Shown piece after piece: positions 8,187-16,613 of a DNA stretch of 64,000 nt. The first letter of the stretch is position 1; each line of letters begins with the position of its first letter. Below the pieces are notes generated by a model that was not told where the DNA came from, ran no database searches, and saw only the letters and a list, made by a program, of their open reading frames with translations. A program made the position numbers and the translations under genes. The stretch comes from Actinoplanes utahensis (GTDB lineage Bacteria; Actinomycetota; Actinomycetes; Mycobacteriales; Micromonosporaceae): assembly GCF_016862455.1 (NCBI RefSeq), contig NZ_BOMZ01000063.1, positions 1 to 64,000 on the forward strand, given 5' to 3'.

Positions 8187-8885
8187 ATGACCTCGCGGGA
8201 GCATGCCGTGCTGAGACTCGCCTTGGACCTGGCCATTCTGACCGTGCGGGACAACGCCCTGCAGGTCTTGACCATCACGAGAGGGAACGCACCGTTCCGA
8301 AGCCGGCCGGCGCTGCCGGGTGGATTCCTGCGCGATGGGGAGGACCTGCTCGCCGCCGCCGTGCGGGAGCTACGGGAGGAGACGGCCCTCGACGGTGAGC
8401 CGATGCACCTCGAGCAGTTGTCGGCGTACGGAGCCCCGGAGCGCGACCCCCGCGGCAGGGTCGTCAGTGTCGCCTATCTCGCGATCGTCCCGGACCCGCC
8501 CGACCCGGAGCCGGGCTCGGATGCCGCGTCGGCCGCATGGATGCCGGTCGCGAGGGTGCGTGGCCGGCTGGCCTTCGACCACGACCAGATCCTCGACGAC
8601 GCGGTGGAGCGGGTGCGCAGCCGACTCGAGTTCACCACTCTCGCCACGGCCTTCTGCGGCTCCACGTTCACGATCGGCGACATCCGCAACGTCTACGAGG
8701 TGGTCTGGGGCCGGGCGCTGGATCCCCGCAACTTCAACCGTAAGGTGATCAACACCGTCGGCTTCGTGGAACCCACCGGGCAGAAGCGGATCCCGCATCT
8801 GGGCAGGCCCGCCGTGCTCTATCGGCACGGTGGTCAGAAAGCCCTGAACCCGCCCATCCTCCGTAGCCACGCGGCAGCCGCCTGA
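8187..8885 (+). CDS. nrtR: NrtR-like Nudix/winged-helix regulator
   Basis: Transcription regulator with an N-terminal Nudix-like domain and a C-terminal winged helix. The Nudix box is partly preserved (GGFLRDGEDLLAAAVRELRE, then ET), and the C-terminal part has TFTIGDIRNVYEVVWG and NFNRKVIN, typical of NrtR. Family members bind ADP-ribose or related nucleotides and usually repress NAD biosynthesis or pentose genes. The ATG at 8187 follows a weak GGTGAG. Length (232 residues) is normal. No NAD-biosynthesis gene is adjacent; the nearest neighbour is the divergent nucleosidase operon, about 120 bp away. That pairing is suggestive, because both act on ribosylated nucleotides, but a regulatory link is inference. 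Confidence 0.85.
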   Translation: MTSREHAVLRLALDLAILTVRDNALQVLTITRGNAPFRSRPALPGGFLRDGEDLLAAAVRELREETALDGEPMHLEQLSAYGAPERDPRGRVVSVAYLAIVPDPPDPEPGSDAASAAWMPVARVRGRLAFDHDQILDDAVERVRSRLEFTTLATAFCGSTFTIGDIRNVYEVVWGRALDPRNFNRKVINTVGFVEPTGQKRIPHLGRPAVLYRHGGQKALNPPILRSHAAAA

Positions 8886-8895
8886 GCCCGCGGGG

Positions 8896-10365
8896 TCAGC
8901 CGTGGTGGTGGCCGGTGGGGAGGTTTCGGGGGACCAGGTGTTCGGTGCCGGGCCCGACGACGACGAACTGGCCCATCATGCCCTTGTCCTCGTGGCGGAG
9001 CAGGTGGCAGTGGTACATGTACGGCGTCAGCGGGTCGGTGTGCGGGCCGAAGTGGACCAGGAGGCGGGCGTTGGCGTTCTTGGGCAGGAAGACGGTGTCC
9101 TTCGGGCCGGCCTGGTAGGGCGGGGGCGGGCTGCCGTCGATGTCGAGGATCCGGAAGGAGACCTCGTGGATGTGGAAGTTGTGGGCGTACGTCGTGTTGT
9201 CGATCTCCCAGATCTCCACCGCGCCGGCCGGGACCACCTCGTCGATCCGGGACATGTCCATGTCCCTGCCGTTGATCTCGGAACCGGACAGGGAGAAGCG
9301 GCGGACCCGGGCTCCGGGCGGCGTCGTCGCGCGTCCCGGGCCGCCGAGCGTGGCGGGCGGCGCGGGGGAGGGGGTGAGCTGCGCGGCAGCGACGATCTCG
9401 AGGAGGTGGAAGTCGTCCTCCTCGATGTCGTTGGCGGTTCGGCGGGGCTCGCCCCGGCTGTCCAGGACGACGGTTTCGCCGGGGAAGAAGCGGGCGACGA
9501 TCTCCACCCGCTCGCCGGGGCTGATCTTGACGCGGTCCACGGTGGCGGGGCGGTCCAGCAGGCCCGCGTCGCCGGCGATGACGTCGAAGCGGCGGCCGTC
9601 GGCGAACCCGATCCGGTAGACCCGGGTGTTGGAGGCGTTGAGCAGGCGGAACCGGACCAGGCTCGTGCTCACCGGGAGGACCGGATCGTACGTGCCGTTG
9701 ATCAGGATCGTGGAGCCGAGCAGCCCGAACGTGCCCCGGTCCACCCCGCCGGTCTCCAGTTCGCCGTCGCTGTCGATCTCCTTGTCCTGCACGATCAGCG
9801 GGATGTCGTCGACGCCGTACGCCGATGGCAGTCGCGGTCCGTCCGGGTCGTCGATCAGGAAGAGGCCGGCCAGACCCCGGTAGACGTGCATCGCCGTCTT
9901 CCCGTGCGGGTGCGGATGGAACCAGGACGTCGCGGCCGGCTGGTCGACGGTCCACTCCGGGGTCCAGGTGGTGCCCGGTTCGATCATCTGGTGCGGGCCG
10001 CCGTCCATCTTCGCGGGCAGCCGCATCCCGTGCCAGTGCAGCGTCGTCGCCTCGGGCAGCCGGTTCACGACGCTCATCCGGACCCGGTCGCCCCGGTTCG
10101 CGCGCACCGCCGGGCCGAGGTAGGAGCCGTTGACGCCCCACGTACCGGCGGTGACCGTGCCGGGCCGGAACTCGGTGCTGCCGGTCTGCAGGGTGAGGGT
10201 GAACCGTTTCGCCCCGTCGGGGTCGGTCACCGGTGCGGCCGGCGGCGGGATCCGCAGCCGGTTGGTGAAGGTGAGCGCCGACTGCCGCTCGTCGGCCGAA
10301 CATCCGCCGAGAATGGCGCCGGCGCCGGTGAGAACTGCGAGGGAGAGTAGCGATCTGCGTTTCAC
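8896..10365 (-). CDS. Multicopper oxidase, exported lipoprotein
   Basis: Multicopper oxidase of the CueO/bilirubin oxidase type. All copper motifs are present: HWHG, WFHPHPHGKT, HNFHIHEVSF and YHCHLLRHEDKGMM, so type 1, 2 and 3 sites look intact. The N-terminus (MKRRSLLSLAVLTGAG then ILGGC) combines positive residues, a hydrophobic stretch and a lipobox, so an exported lipoprotein is likely. It could oxidise copper(I), other metals or phenols; no methionine-rich insert like that of CueO is evident. The GTG at 10363-10365 has no clear ribosome-binding site. It lies 30 bp after the response regulator, suggesting it is the target gene of the upstream two-component pair. Confidence 0.92.
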   Translation of the reverse strand: MKRRSLLSLAVLTGAGAILGGCSADERQSALTFTNRLRIPPPAAPVTDPDGAKRFTLTLQTGSTEFRPGTVTAGTWGVNGSYLGPAVRANRGDRVRMSVVNRLPEATTLHWHGMRLPAKMDGGPHQMIEPGTTWTPEWTVDQPAATSWFHPHPHGKTAMHVYRGLAGLFLIDDPDGPRLPSAYGVDDIPLIVQDKEIDSDGELETGGVDRGTFGLLGSTILINGTYDPVLPVSTSLVRFRLLNASNTRVYRIGFADGRRFDVIAGDAGLLDRPATVDRVKISPGERVEIVARFFPGETVVLDSRGEPRRTANDIEEDDFHLLEIVAAAQLTPSPAPPATLGGPGRATTPPGARVRRFSLSGSEINGRDMDMSRIDEVVPAGAVEIWEIDNTTYAHNFHIHEVSFRILDIDGSPPPPYQAGPKDTVFLPKNANARLLVHFGPHTDPLTPYMYHCHLLRHEDKGMMGQFVVVGPGTEHLVPRNLPTGHHHG

Positions 10366-10395
10366 GAATAGAATCGTGGCATTCGCCGAGGTGGT

Positions 10396-11130
10396 TCAGG
10401 AATCGGTTGTGTCCCGGACCGGGAAATGATTCCCGGGATGTATTCGCGGAATGGCGGGTACATCCCGGGAGGTATGCCAGCCGGGCCGGGCACGGCCGGT
10501 CTCGTACGCCCAGACGACCAGTTGCGCGCGGTCCCGCAGCGCCAGTTTGGTGAGGATCCGGCTCACGTGGGTCTTCGTCGTGGCGTAACTGATCACCAGC
10601 CGGGCGGCGATCTCCTCGTTGGACAACCCGGCCGCGATCAGGTCGAGGATCTCCAGCTCCCGGGCGGTGAGGGTGCCGGGTTCCGGGGCGGGCGGCGGTT
10701 TCAGCCGGCCGGCCATCTCGCCGATCAGCCGGCGGGTCACCGACGGGGCGAGCAGCGCGTCCCCGCGGGCCACCACCCGCACGGCGTGGATCAGTTCCGC
10801 CGGTTCGATGTCCTTGAGCAGGAATCCGCTGGCCCCGGCGCGGATGGCGCCGTACACGTACTCGTCGGATTCGAAGGTGGTCAGAATGACCACCCGCACG
10901 CCGCGCAGCTCCTCGTCGGCGCAGATCTCCCGGGTCGCGGCGAGCCCGTCGATCCCCGGCATCCGGATGTCCATCAGCATCACGTCCGGGCGCAGCCGCC
11001 GGGCCAGTTCGATCGCCTGCGCCCCGTCGGACGCCTCCCCGGCGACGGTCATGTCCGGTTCGCCGGAGAGGATCGAGCGGAAGCCCGCTCGTACCAGCGT
11101 CTGATCGTCGGCGAGTGCCAGCGAGATCAT
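10396..11130 (-). CDS. NarL/LuxR-type response regulator
   Basis: Receiver domain followed by a LuxR helix-turn-helix. The N-terminus SLALADDQTLVRAGF supplies the acidic pocket, MLMDIRMPGIDG the phospho-acceptor Asp and FLLKDI the conserved Lys. The DNA-binding part shows LTARELEILDLIAAGLSNEE. The ATG at 11128-11130 overlaps the stop of the kinase gene, so the two are cognate. The protein (244 residues) runs about 30 residues past the usual LuxR end. That tail, with two His-Pro/Asn-His strings, is encoded over a hairpin at 10432-10469. Target genes probably include the multicopper oxidase immediately downstream. Confidence 0.92.
   Translation of the reverse strand: MISLALADDQTLVRAGFRSILSGEPDMTVAGEASDGAQAIELARRLRPDVMLMDIRMPGIDGLAATREICADEELRGVRVVILTTFESDEYVYGAIRAGASGFLLKDIEPAELIHAVRVVARGDALLAPSVTRRLIGEMAGRLKPPPAPEPGTLTARELEILDLIAAGLSNEEIAARLVISYATTKTHVSRILTKLALRDRAQLVVWAYETGRARPGWHTSRDVPAIPRIHPGNHFPVRDTTDS
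10432..10469. promoter_or_regulatory. Hairpin inside the response regulator 3' end
   Basis: An 11-bp perfect inverted repeat (CCCGGGATGTA at 10432-10442 and its complement at 10459-10469, 16-base loop) lies in the last codons of the response regulator, about 70 bp before the multicopper oxidase start. It could lower read-through or stabilise the 3' end of the kinase/regulator message. Function is inferred. Confidence 0.45.
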
Positions 11131-12248
11131 CGGGATCCTTTCCGGTCGAGTGGCAGCCGCGCGGAGACCTGGAAACCGCTGCCGGGAATCGGCCCGGCCT
11201 CGAGGGCGCCGCCGAGTGACGCGGCCCGTTCCGCCATTCCGCGCAGCCCGTTTCCCGCCGTTTCGCGCCCGGACCCCGCACGCGGTTCGCCGGGGTCGGC
11301 GACGGTTACCGACAATGCGCCGCCGGAGCGGCGGATCACCACGTCGGCGCGGGAGGCGGTCGAGTGGCGGACCGCGTTGGTGAGGGCTTCCTGCACGATG
11401 CGGTACGCGGCGAGCTGCACGTCCGGCGGCGGCGACAGATCCGGCTCGATGGTGGCGTGCACGGTCAGCCCGGCGGTTCCGGTGCGCTCGAACAGCTCCG
11501 GCAGGGCGCCGAGTCCCGGCTGCTCCGGTTCCCGCAGGACGCCGAGCACCGAGCGCATCTCCCGCAGCGCGTCCCTGCTCGCCTCCCGGACCGCCCGCAA
11601 CGCCGCGAACGCCGCGTCCGGCTCGCGGGTGTGCAGTGCGGCTCCGGACTGCACGCTGATCAGCGACAACTGGTGACCGAGGACATCGTGCAGTTCGCGG
11701 GCGATCCGCAGCCGTTCCTCGGTGGCGCGGCGCAGCGCTTCGGCCTCCTGCACAGCTTCCGCCAGCGCCGCTCGTTCCTCGGCCAGCGCCGCCCGTTCCT
11801 CGGCCTGCTCGGTCTGCCGGGCCCGGCCGCGCGCCACCTCGCCGAGCACCACCGGCAGCAGCAGCAACGGCGCGATCCCGATCACCGCGGCCAGCTCGCC
11901 CGGCCCGTTGAGCAGCGCGAACGCCAGCACGAGCGCCACCGCCGCGCCGATCGCCGGACGCGGCCCACGATCGCGCGCCACCGTGTAGAGCGCGATCACC
12001 AGGGTCAGCGCGACAGGCGTGTCCGGGAAACCCAGCGGGTAGTAGACGAGGGCGGTGCTCGCGGTCACCACCAGGACGGGGTACGGGTACGCGTACCGGA
12101 ACCACAGCGCCACGGCCGATGTCACGATCAGCGCCAGGCCGGCCGGCAGCAGCGGCCGCTCGGCGTCGCCCCCGGTGGTCAGCGCGGTGCCGACGTCGAG
12201 TGCGATCACCCCGGCGATCAGGGCCGCGTCCCCCCGCAAGCGCCACAT
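11127..12248 (-). CDS. Sensor histidine kinase, HisKA_3 type
   Basis: Membrane histidine kinase paired with the overlapping NarL-type regulator. The N-terminal 150 residues are hydrophobic, with about five short membrane segments and no large extracytoplasmic domain. A coiled segment (EERAALAEERAALAEAVQEA) links to the dimerisation/phosphorylation helix ARELHDVLGHQLS (HisKA_3), then the ATPase domain with EALTNAVRHS and GNGLRGMAERAA. Length is 373 residues from the ATG at 12246-12248. This topology suggests sensing within or at the membrane. No ligand can be assigned; the downstream multicopper oxidase hints at metal or redox stress. Confidence 0.9.
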   Translation of the reverse strand: MWRLRGDAALIAGVIALDVGTALTTGGDAERPLLPAGLALIVTSAVALWFRYAYPYPVLVVTASTALVYYPLGFPDTPVALTLVIALYTVARDRGPRPAIGAAVALVLAFALLNGPGELAAVIGIAPLLLLPVVLGEVARGRARQTEQAEERAALAEERAALAEAVQEAEALRRATEERLRIARELHDVLGHQLSLISVQSGAALHTREPDAAFAALRAVREASRDALREMRSVLGVLREPEQPGLGALPELFERTGTAGLTVHATIEPDLSPPPDVQLAAYRIVQEALTNAVRHSTASRADVVIRRSGGALSVTVADPGEPRAGSGRETAGNGLRGMAERAASLGGALEAGPIPGSGFQVSARLPLDRKGSR

Positions 12249-12344
12249 GCCCCCCACTGTAGGGGCGCGACGGCCGGCCCTTCGCGGGCCCGGGCGCGGA
12301 AGCGGGGGAAGGGCCTCGTACCCGGTGGGGCAGAATGGGCCGCC

Positions 12345-12995
12345 ATGAGCGACACCAAGCAGCGACTGCTGGACGGCGCCCTCCTCGCGTTGCGGGAACA
12401 CGGTGTCACCGGGGTGTCGGCGCGGACCATCGCGGCCGCGGCCGGGGTGAACCAGGCGCTCGTCTTCTACCACTACGGGTCGGTCGACGAGCTGCTCGGC
12501 GCGGCCTGTGTGGCGACGACGAAGGCGCGGGTGGCGGCGTACGCGGACCGGTTCGCGGCCGTCGGCTCGCTGCGGGAGCTGCTGCGGGTGGGCCGGGATC
12601 TGCACACCGAGGAGCTGGCCGCGGGGAACGTGTCGGTGCTGGCGCAGCTGCTCGCGGCGGCGCAGACCGGGGAACGGCTGGCCGGGCCGACCGGGGAGGC
12701 TCTGCGGCTGTGGGCCGGCGAGATCGAGGCGGTGCTGACCCGGCTGCTGCGGGGTTCCCCGGTGGCCGAGGTGGCGGACATCCCGGGGCTGGCGCAGGCG
12801 GTGTCGGCGGCGTTCGTCGGGATCGAGTTGTACGAGGGTGTGGACCGGGACGCCGCGCAGCGGGCGCTCGGGGCCCTGGACCAGCTCGCGGTGCTGATCG
12901 AGGTGGTCGACGATCTCGGGCCGCTGGCTCGGCGGGCACTGCGGGCCCGGGTCCGAACTCACCTGAAAGAACGGGAACCGATCCCCGGCGCGTGA
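12345..12995 (+). CDS. TetR-family regulator
   Basis: Regulator of 216 residues with an N-terminal TetR helix-turn-helix (VSARTIAAAAGVNQALVFYH, residues about 25-45), followed by an all-helical ligand and dimerisation domain. The ATG at 12345 begins MSDTKQRLLDGALLALREHG, as expected for the family. It is divergent from the histidine kinase gene, with about 95 bp between the starts, and is followed after 12 bp by a small conserved-looking hypothetical gene on the same strand, its most likely operon partner. Ligand and targets are unknown. Confidence 0.9.
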   Translation: MSDTKQRLLDGALLALREHGVTGVSARTIAAAAGVNQALVFYHYGSVDELLGAACVATTKARVAAYADRFAAVGSLRELLRVGRDLHTEELAAGNVSVLAQLLAAAQTGERLAGPTGEALRLWAGEIEAVLTRLLRGSPVAEVADIPGLAQAVSAAFVGIELYEGVDRDAAQRALGALDQLAVLIEVVDDLGPLARRALRARVRTHLKEREPIPGA

Positions 12996-13007
12996 CGACT
13001 AACTGCT

Positions 13008-13334
13008 GTGACAATTCCCGACTTAACGACATATGTTCCGCACCGGTCGGTCCCGGACGCCGATTTCGAGGGGACCGTCGTGCCCGGGCTGCGGGCCGAC
13101 TTCTACCGCCGGGCCGACGGGGAGCGGATCGCCTCCGTCGGCCGCTACTCCTACCGCGGCCGGCCGGTGCTGATGGCCTGGGGCTACGTCGACGAGACGC
13201 ACTGCAGCCGGCACGCGGTGAACGATCCGGTGCGCGGCTGGCAGGCGCCCGTCGACGGCTGTCCCGGCGTCCGCTTCGACGACGGGTTCGCGGTGCGGCT
13301 GCCGGAGGGCGACTGGTTACGCGTGGGAGCGTGA
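13008..13334 (+). CDS. Hypothetical protein, 108 residues
   Basis: Small soluble protein from a GTG at 13008, 12 bp after the TetR gene. It is rich in aromatic and charged residues (LRADFYRRADGERIA, GRYSYRGRPVLMAWGYVDE) and has three cysteines or histidines in ETHCSRHAVN. No signal peptide or membrane segment is visible, and I recognise no family. Its 3' end overlaps the convergent CBS-domain gene by 18 bp. Codon usage matches its neighbours, which supports it being real. Confidence 0.65.
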   Translation: MTIPDLTTYVPHRSVPDADFEGTVVPGLRADFYRRADGERIASVGRYSYRGRPVLMAWGYVDETHCSRHAVNDPVRGWQAPVDGCPGVRFDDGFAVRLPEGDWLRVGA

Positions 13335-14396
13335 CCTGCGGCCGGCCCGCCGCGCCGCGTCGATGACCGGGTCGGTCTCGTCGTCGAACTGGCCGATCAC
13401 CTGCTCCAGCAGGTCCTCCAGGGCGACCAGGCCGACCACCCGCCCGTCCTCGGTGACCAGGGCGACCTGATTGCGGCCGTGGCGCATCGAGGCGACCGCG
13501 TCCAGGACGGTGGTGCCGGCGGGCAGCCGCAGCGCGTCCGCCATCAGCGTCCCGGCGGTGGCGCCGCTCCCGCTGCCCACCGCCTTGGCGGCCTCCCGCA
13601 CGTGCACGATCCCGGCGATGCCGCCGCCGGCGTCGGTCACGGCCATCCGGGAGCGGCCGGCCTCGGTGCTGCGCAGCTCCACGGTACGGGCGTCGTCGCT
13701 CGCGGCGACCGTGACGATCGACCCGGTCGGGACCATCACCTCGCGTACCGTCCGGGACTCCACCCCGAGCATCGCCGTCAGCAGCTGGTGCTCGGCCTCC
13801 GGGATGGTGCCGTGCTCCTTCGAGGTCTCCAGCAGCATCCGCAGCTGCTCGGCGCTGTGCATCTGGGCCAGCTCGTCCTGCGGTTCCACCCTCGCCAGCC
13901 GCAGCACCCCGTTGGCCAGCCCGTTGAGCGCGGTCAGCACCGGCTTCAGCACGGTGGTGAACCCGACGAACGGGATGGCGAGCAGTGTCGCCGACGTCTC
14001 CGGGTGGCTGATCGCCCACGACTTCGGGGCCATCTCGCCGACCACCACGTGCAGGAAGCTCACCAGGATCACCGACAGCAGGAAGGCCACCACGTACGCG
14101 GCGTTCTCCGGCAGGCCGGTGGCGGTGAACACCGGCTCGAGCAGGTGCGCGATCGCCGGTTTGGCGAGCGCGCCCAGCCCGAGCGTGCACAGGGTGATGC
14201 CCAGCTGCGCGCCGGCCAGCATCAGCGACAGCCGCCGGGTGCCGGCCATCGCGGCGCGGGCACCCCGGGAGCCCTCGGCGGCCGCCGTCTCCAGCCGGTG
14301 CCGTTTCGCCGCGACCAGCGCGAACTCGGCGGCCACGAAGAACCCGTTGGACACCAGCAGGAACAGTGAGATCACCAGGGACCAGACCGTGTTCAC
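13317..14396 (-). CDS. CNNM/CorB-like membrane protein with CBS pair
   Basis: Hemolysin-C/CNNM family protein: an N-terminal DUF21 transmembrane domain (SLVISLFLLVSNGFFVAAEF, AGAQLGITLCTLGLGALAKP, VVAFLLSVILVSF) with the conserved GEMAPKSWA, then a CBS pair ending with VALVTEDGRVVGLVALEDLL. The family is linked to magnesium or other divalent cation efflux, with CBS domains sensing nucleotides. Length is 359 residues; it lacks the C-terminal CorC_HlyC domain carried by its partner. The start overlaps the stop of the upstream paralogue by four bases, so the two are probably made together and may form a heterodimer. Confidence 0.9.
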   Translation of the reverse strand: MNTVWSLVISLFLLVSNGFFVAAEFALVAAKRHRLETAAAEGSRGARAAMAGTRRLSLMLAGAQLGITLCTLGLGALAKPAIAHLLEPVFTATGLPENAAYVVAFLLSVILVSFLHVVVGEMAPKSWAISHPETSATLLAIPFVGFTTVLKPVLTALNGLANGVLRLARVEPQDELAQMHSAEQLRMLLETSKEHGTIPEAEHQLLTAMLGVESRTVREVMVPTGSIVTVAASDDARTVELRSTEAGRSRMAVTDAGGGIAGIVHVREAAKAVGSGSGATAGTLMADALRLPAGTTVLDAVASMRHGRNQVALVTEDGRVVGLVALEDLLEQVIGQFDDETDPVIDAARRAGRRSRSHA

Positions 14397-15733
14397 TCGT
14401 TCACCTCACTGATCGCCACGCGCGCGGGCACGTGCCGGTGGACCTCCAGGATGGTCAGCCGGACGGTGCCCTGCGGCACCGGTTCGCCGTCCTCGTCGAT
14501 CAGCGGCGGCAGCTCCACGTCGACGCTCTCCTTCACGCCGGGCAGCCGGCCGAGCCGCGCCGAGATCAGCCCGGAGACGGTGTCGTACAGCTCGTCCACG
14601 GGCAGCCGGATGCCGGTGCCCTCGGCGACCTCGTCGATCCGGGCCTGGCCGGGCACCGTCCAGGCGCCGTCGTGCCGCTGCTCGATCACCGGCTCCGGCA
14701 GGTCGTCCTCGTCGCGGATCTCGCCGACCAGCTCCTCGGCGACGTCCTCCAGGGTGACGATGCCGGCGAAGCCGCCGAACTCGTCGACCACCACGGCCAT
14801 CTGCCGGTGGGTGGCCTTCAGCCGGTCCAGCACCTGCGGCAGCGTGCACGACTCGGGCAGCACCACCGGAGCAGTGGTGAGCGTGCTGACCGGGGTGGTG
14901 GACCGCACCGACGGCTCCAAAGTGACCACGTCGGCGATCGAGACGATGCCGACCACGTCGTCCAGGCCGTCGCCGATCACCGGGAACCGGGAGTGGCCGG
15001 TGTCCAGCAGCTCCACCACGCGGGACGCCGGTTCGGCCGCGTTGACCGCGGTCACGTCCACCCGGGGCCGCATCACCTGGGCGGCGGTACGGGTCCGGAA
15101 GTCCAGCCCGTGATCCAGCAGCCGCGCCGCTCGGGCGTCCAGAACCCCGTGCGCGCTCGACGCCTCGATGATCCGGTCCAGGTCCTCGGAGGTGGCGCCC
15201 TGCGGCAGCTCCTCGATCGGCTCGATGCCGACCGCCCGCAGCAGCCGGTTCGCGGTGGCGTCGAACATCCGGATCAGCGGGCCGGCCACGGTCAGGTAGA
15301 TCATCGTGGAGCGGGACAGCGCCCGGGCCACGGCCTCCGGTCTCGCGATCGCCAGGTTCTTCGGCGCCAGCTCGCCCAGCACCATCTGCACGACGGTCGC
15401 GAACAGCAGCGCGACCACCATCGACAGGGTGGTGCTGACCGCCTCCGGCACGCCGGCCAGGCCGAGCAGCTCGGCGGTGCCCTTGCCGAGGAACGGCTCG
15501 GCGACGTAACCGGCGAGCAGCGCGGTCACGGTGATGCCGACCTGCGAGCCGGAGAGCACGAACGAGAGCTTCTGGGTGACCCGCAGAGCGCGCTCGGCGG
15601 CGGCGTCACCGGAGTCGGCGAGCACCCGGAGCCGCTCCCGATCCACCGCCACGTAGGCGAACTCCTGCGCCACGAAATAGCCGGTAGCGGCCGTGAGCAG
15701 CACAATCGCCAGGATGCCGATGGTGATCAGCAA
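14393..15733 (-). CDS. CNNM/CorB-like membrane protein with CBS pair and CorC_HlyC domain
   Basis: First gene of the paralogous pair. It has a DUF21 membrane domain (VLLTAATGYFVAQEFAYVAV, GSQVGITVTALLAGYVAEP, VQMVLGELAPKNLA), two CBS motifs around residues 205-330 (with VVVDEFGGFAGIVTLEDV) and a C-terminal CorC_HlyC domain (TVPGQARIDEVAEGTGIRLP). Length is 446 residues, typical for full-length bacterial CNNM proteins. The likely role is divalent cation transport or homeostasis at the plasma membrane. Two paralogues in tandem, one short and one long, are common in actinobacteria. Confidence 0.9.
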   Translation of the reverse strand: MLITIGILAIVLLTAATGYFVAQEFAYVAVDRERLRVLADSGDAAAERALRVTQKLSFVLSGSQVGITVTALLAGYVAEPFLGKGTAELLGLAGVPEAVSTTLSMVVALLFATVVQMVLGELAPKNLAIARPEAVARALSRSTMIYLTVAGPLIRMFDATANRLLRAVGIEPIEELPQGATSEDLDRIIEASSAHGVLDARAARLLDHGLDFRTRTAAQVMRPRVDVTAVNAAEPASRVVELLDTGHSRFPVIGDGLDDVVGIVSIADVVTLEPSVRSTTPVSTLTTAPVVLPESCTLPQVLDRLKATHRQMAVVVDEFGGFAGIVTLEDVAEELVGEIRDEDDLPEPVIEQRHDGAWTVPGQARIDEVAEGTGIRLPVDELYDTVSGLISARLGRLPGVKESVDVELPPLIDEDGEPVPQGTVRLTILEVHRHVPARVAISEVNE

Positions 15734-16078
15734 GTGACGTCCCCCCGAAGAAGCGCGATTCCCTGGCTCTTACCCGGGCCGTTCGGCCACTACACCATCC
15801 CTCGTTCGTCACCCAGTCGATCAACTCGACCCGCGTCCCGTTTCGCTGCTCACCGGGCGATTTCCGGAGCACGCGAGCCCTCGTTCCACCAGGAGATCGA
15901 GAACCATACCGCCGCCCGGTACGCGCACGCCCGTACCCCCGCCGAAAAGGATCTTCGGGGACGAGGCTGAGTCACGATCACATATCACCCTGCGCGGTCG
16001 TGGAAACTCGGCGACCCCGCAGATCGACACTCTGCTAGCTTTCGATCTCCAACGGGGACGAATACGTAAGGATCGACA
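15734..16078. other. Divergent intergenic region with no gene seen
   Basis: About 345 bp between the divergent CNNM pair and the lipoprotein gene. No frame shows convincing coding character. AAGGA near 16067 is the ribosome-binding site for the lipoprotein, and the segment GATCACATATCACC to GCTAGCTTTCG probably holds its promoter. Confidence 0.5.
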
Positions 16079-16579
16079 GTGCGCAGTAAGAGTCTCGGAC
16101 TTGTTCTCTCCTCTCTCGCCGTGGTCGCGGTGCTGACCGGCTGCGACCCGGCCAAGGAGGAACCCGCTCCGACCACGGGTGCCAGCGCCCCGGCCGGCAA
16201 CGCCGACGCCGGCACCGAGGCGCCCGCGCCGCCCTCGGCCGCCGCCGGGATCCCGGGCGCCGACAACCTGGCCGACGTCAAGGCCTGCGGCGAACTGGCG
16301 GCCTCCCTCCGGGCGAACCAGAAGCTGATCGACGAGGCCGAGAAGATCGGCCCGCCGGCCGGGCACTTCGCCGCCGGCGCCGCGTACATCGCCGCCGCCG
16401 CCGAGCTGAACACGAAGGCCGCCGACGCCGGCGCCGAGGTGCAGGCCGCGGCGGACAAGGTGCACGACGAGATGCTGGCCGTCGACGAGGCGTGGCAGAA
16501 GACGCCGGACAAGAAGCCCAGCAAGACCGCCCTCGACGCGGCGATCGCCGACCTGAAGAAGGTCTGCTCGGCGAAGTAA
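16079..16579 (+). CDS. Small Ala-rich lipoprotein
   Basis: Secreted lipoprotein of 166 residues. The signal peptide SLGLVLSSLAVVAVLTGC ends in the lipobox LTGC, giving a lipid-anchored cysteine near residue 22. A low-complexity Pro/Ala/Thr linker follows, then an Ala/Lys-rich helical domain from about residue 62 (CGELAASLRANQKLIDEAEK to KKVCSAK). The GTG at 16079 has AAGGA upstream. The domain's single disulfide is likely between the cysteines near its two ends. It precedes the AfsR-like regulator by 34 bp on the same strand. Function is unknown. Confidence 0.8.
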   Translation: MRSKSLGLVLSSLAVVAVLTGCDPAKEEPAPTTGASAPAGNADAGTEAPAPPSAAAGIPGADNLADVKACGELAASLRANQKLIDEAEKIGPPAGHFAAGAAYIAAAAELNTKAADAGAEVQAAADKVHDEMLAVDEAWQKTPDKKPSKTALDAAIADLKKVCSAK

Positions 16580-16613
16580 CCGGGAGTCGCGGCCCGGCGA
16601 AAGGACGAGCACT

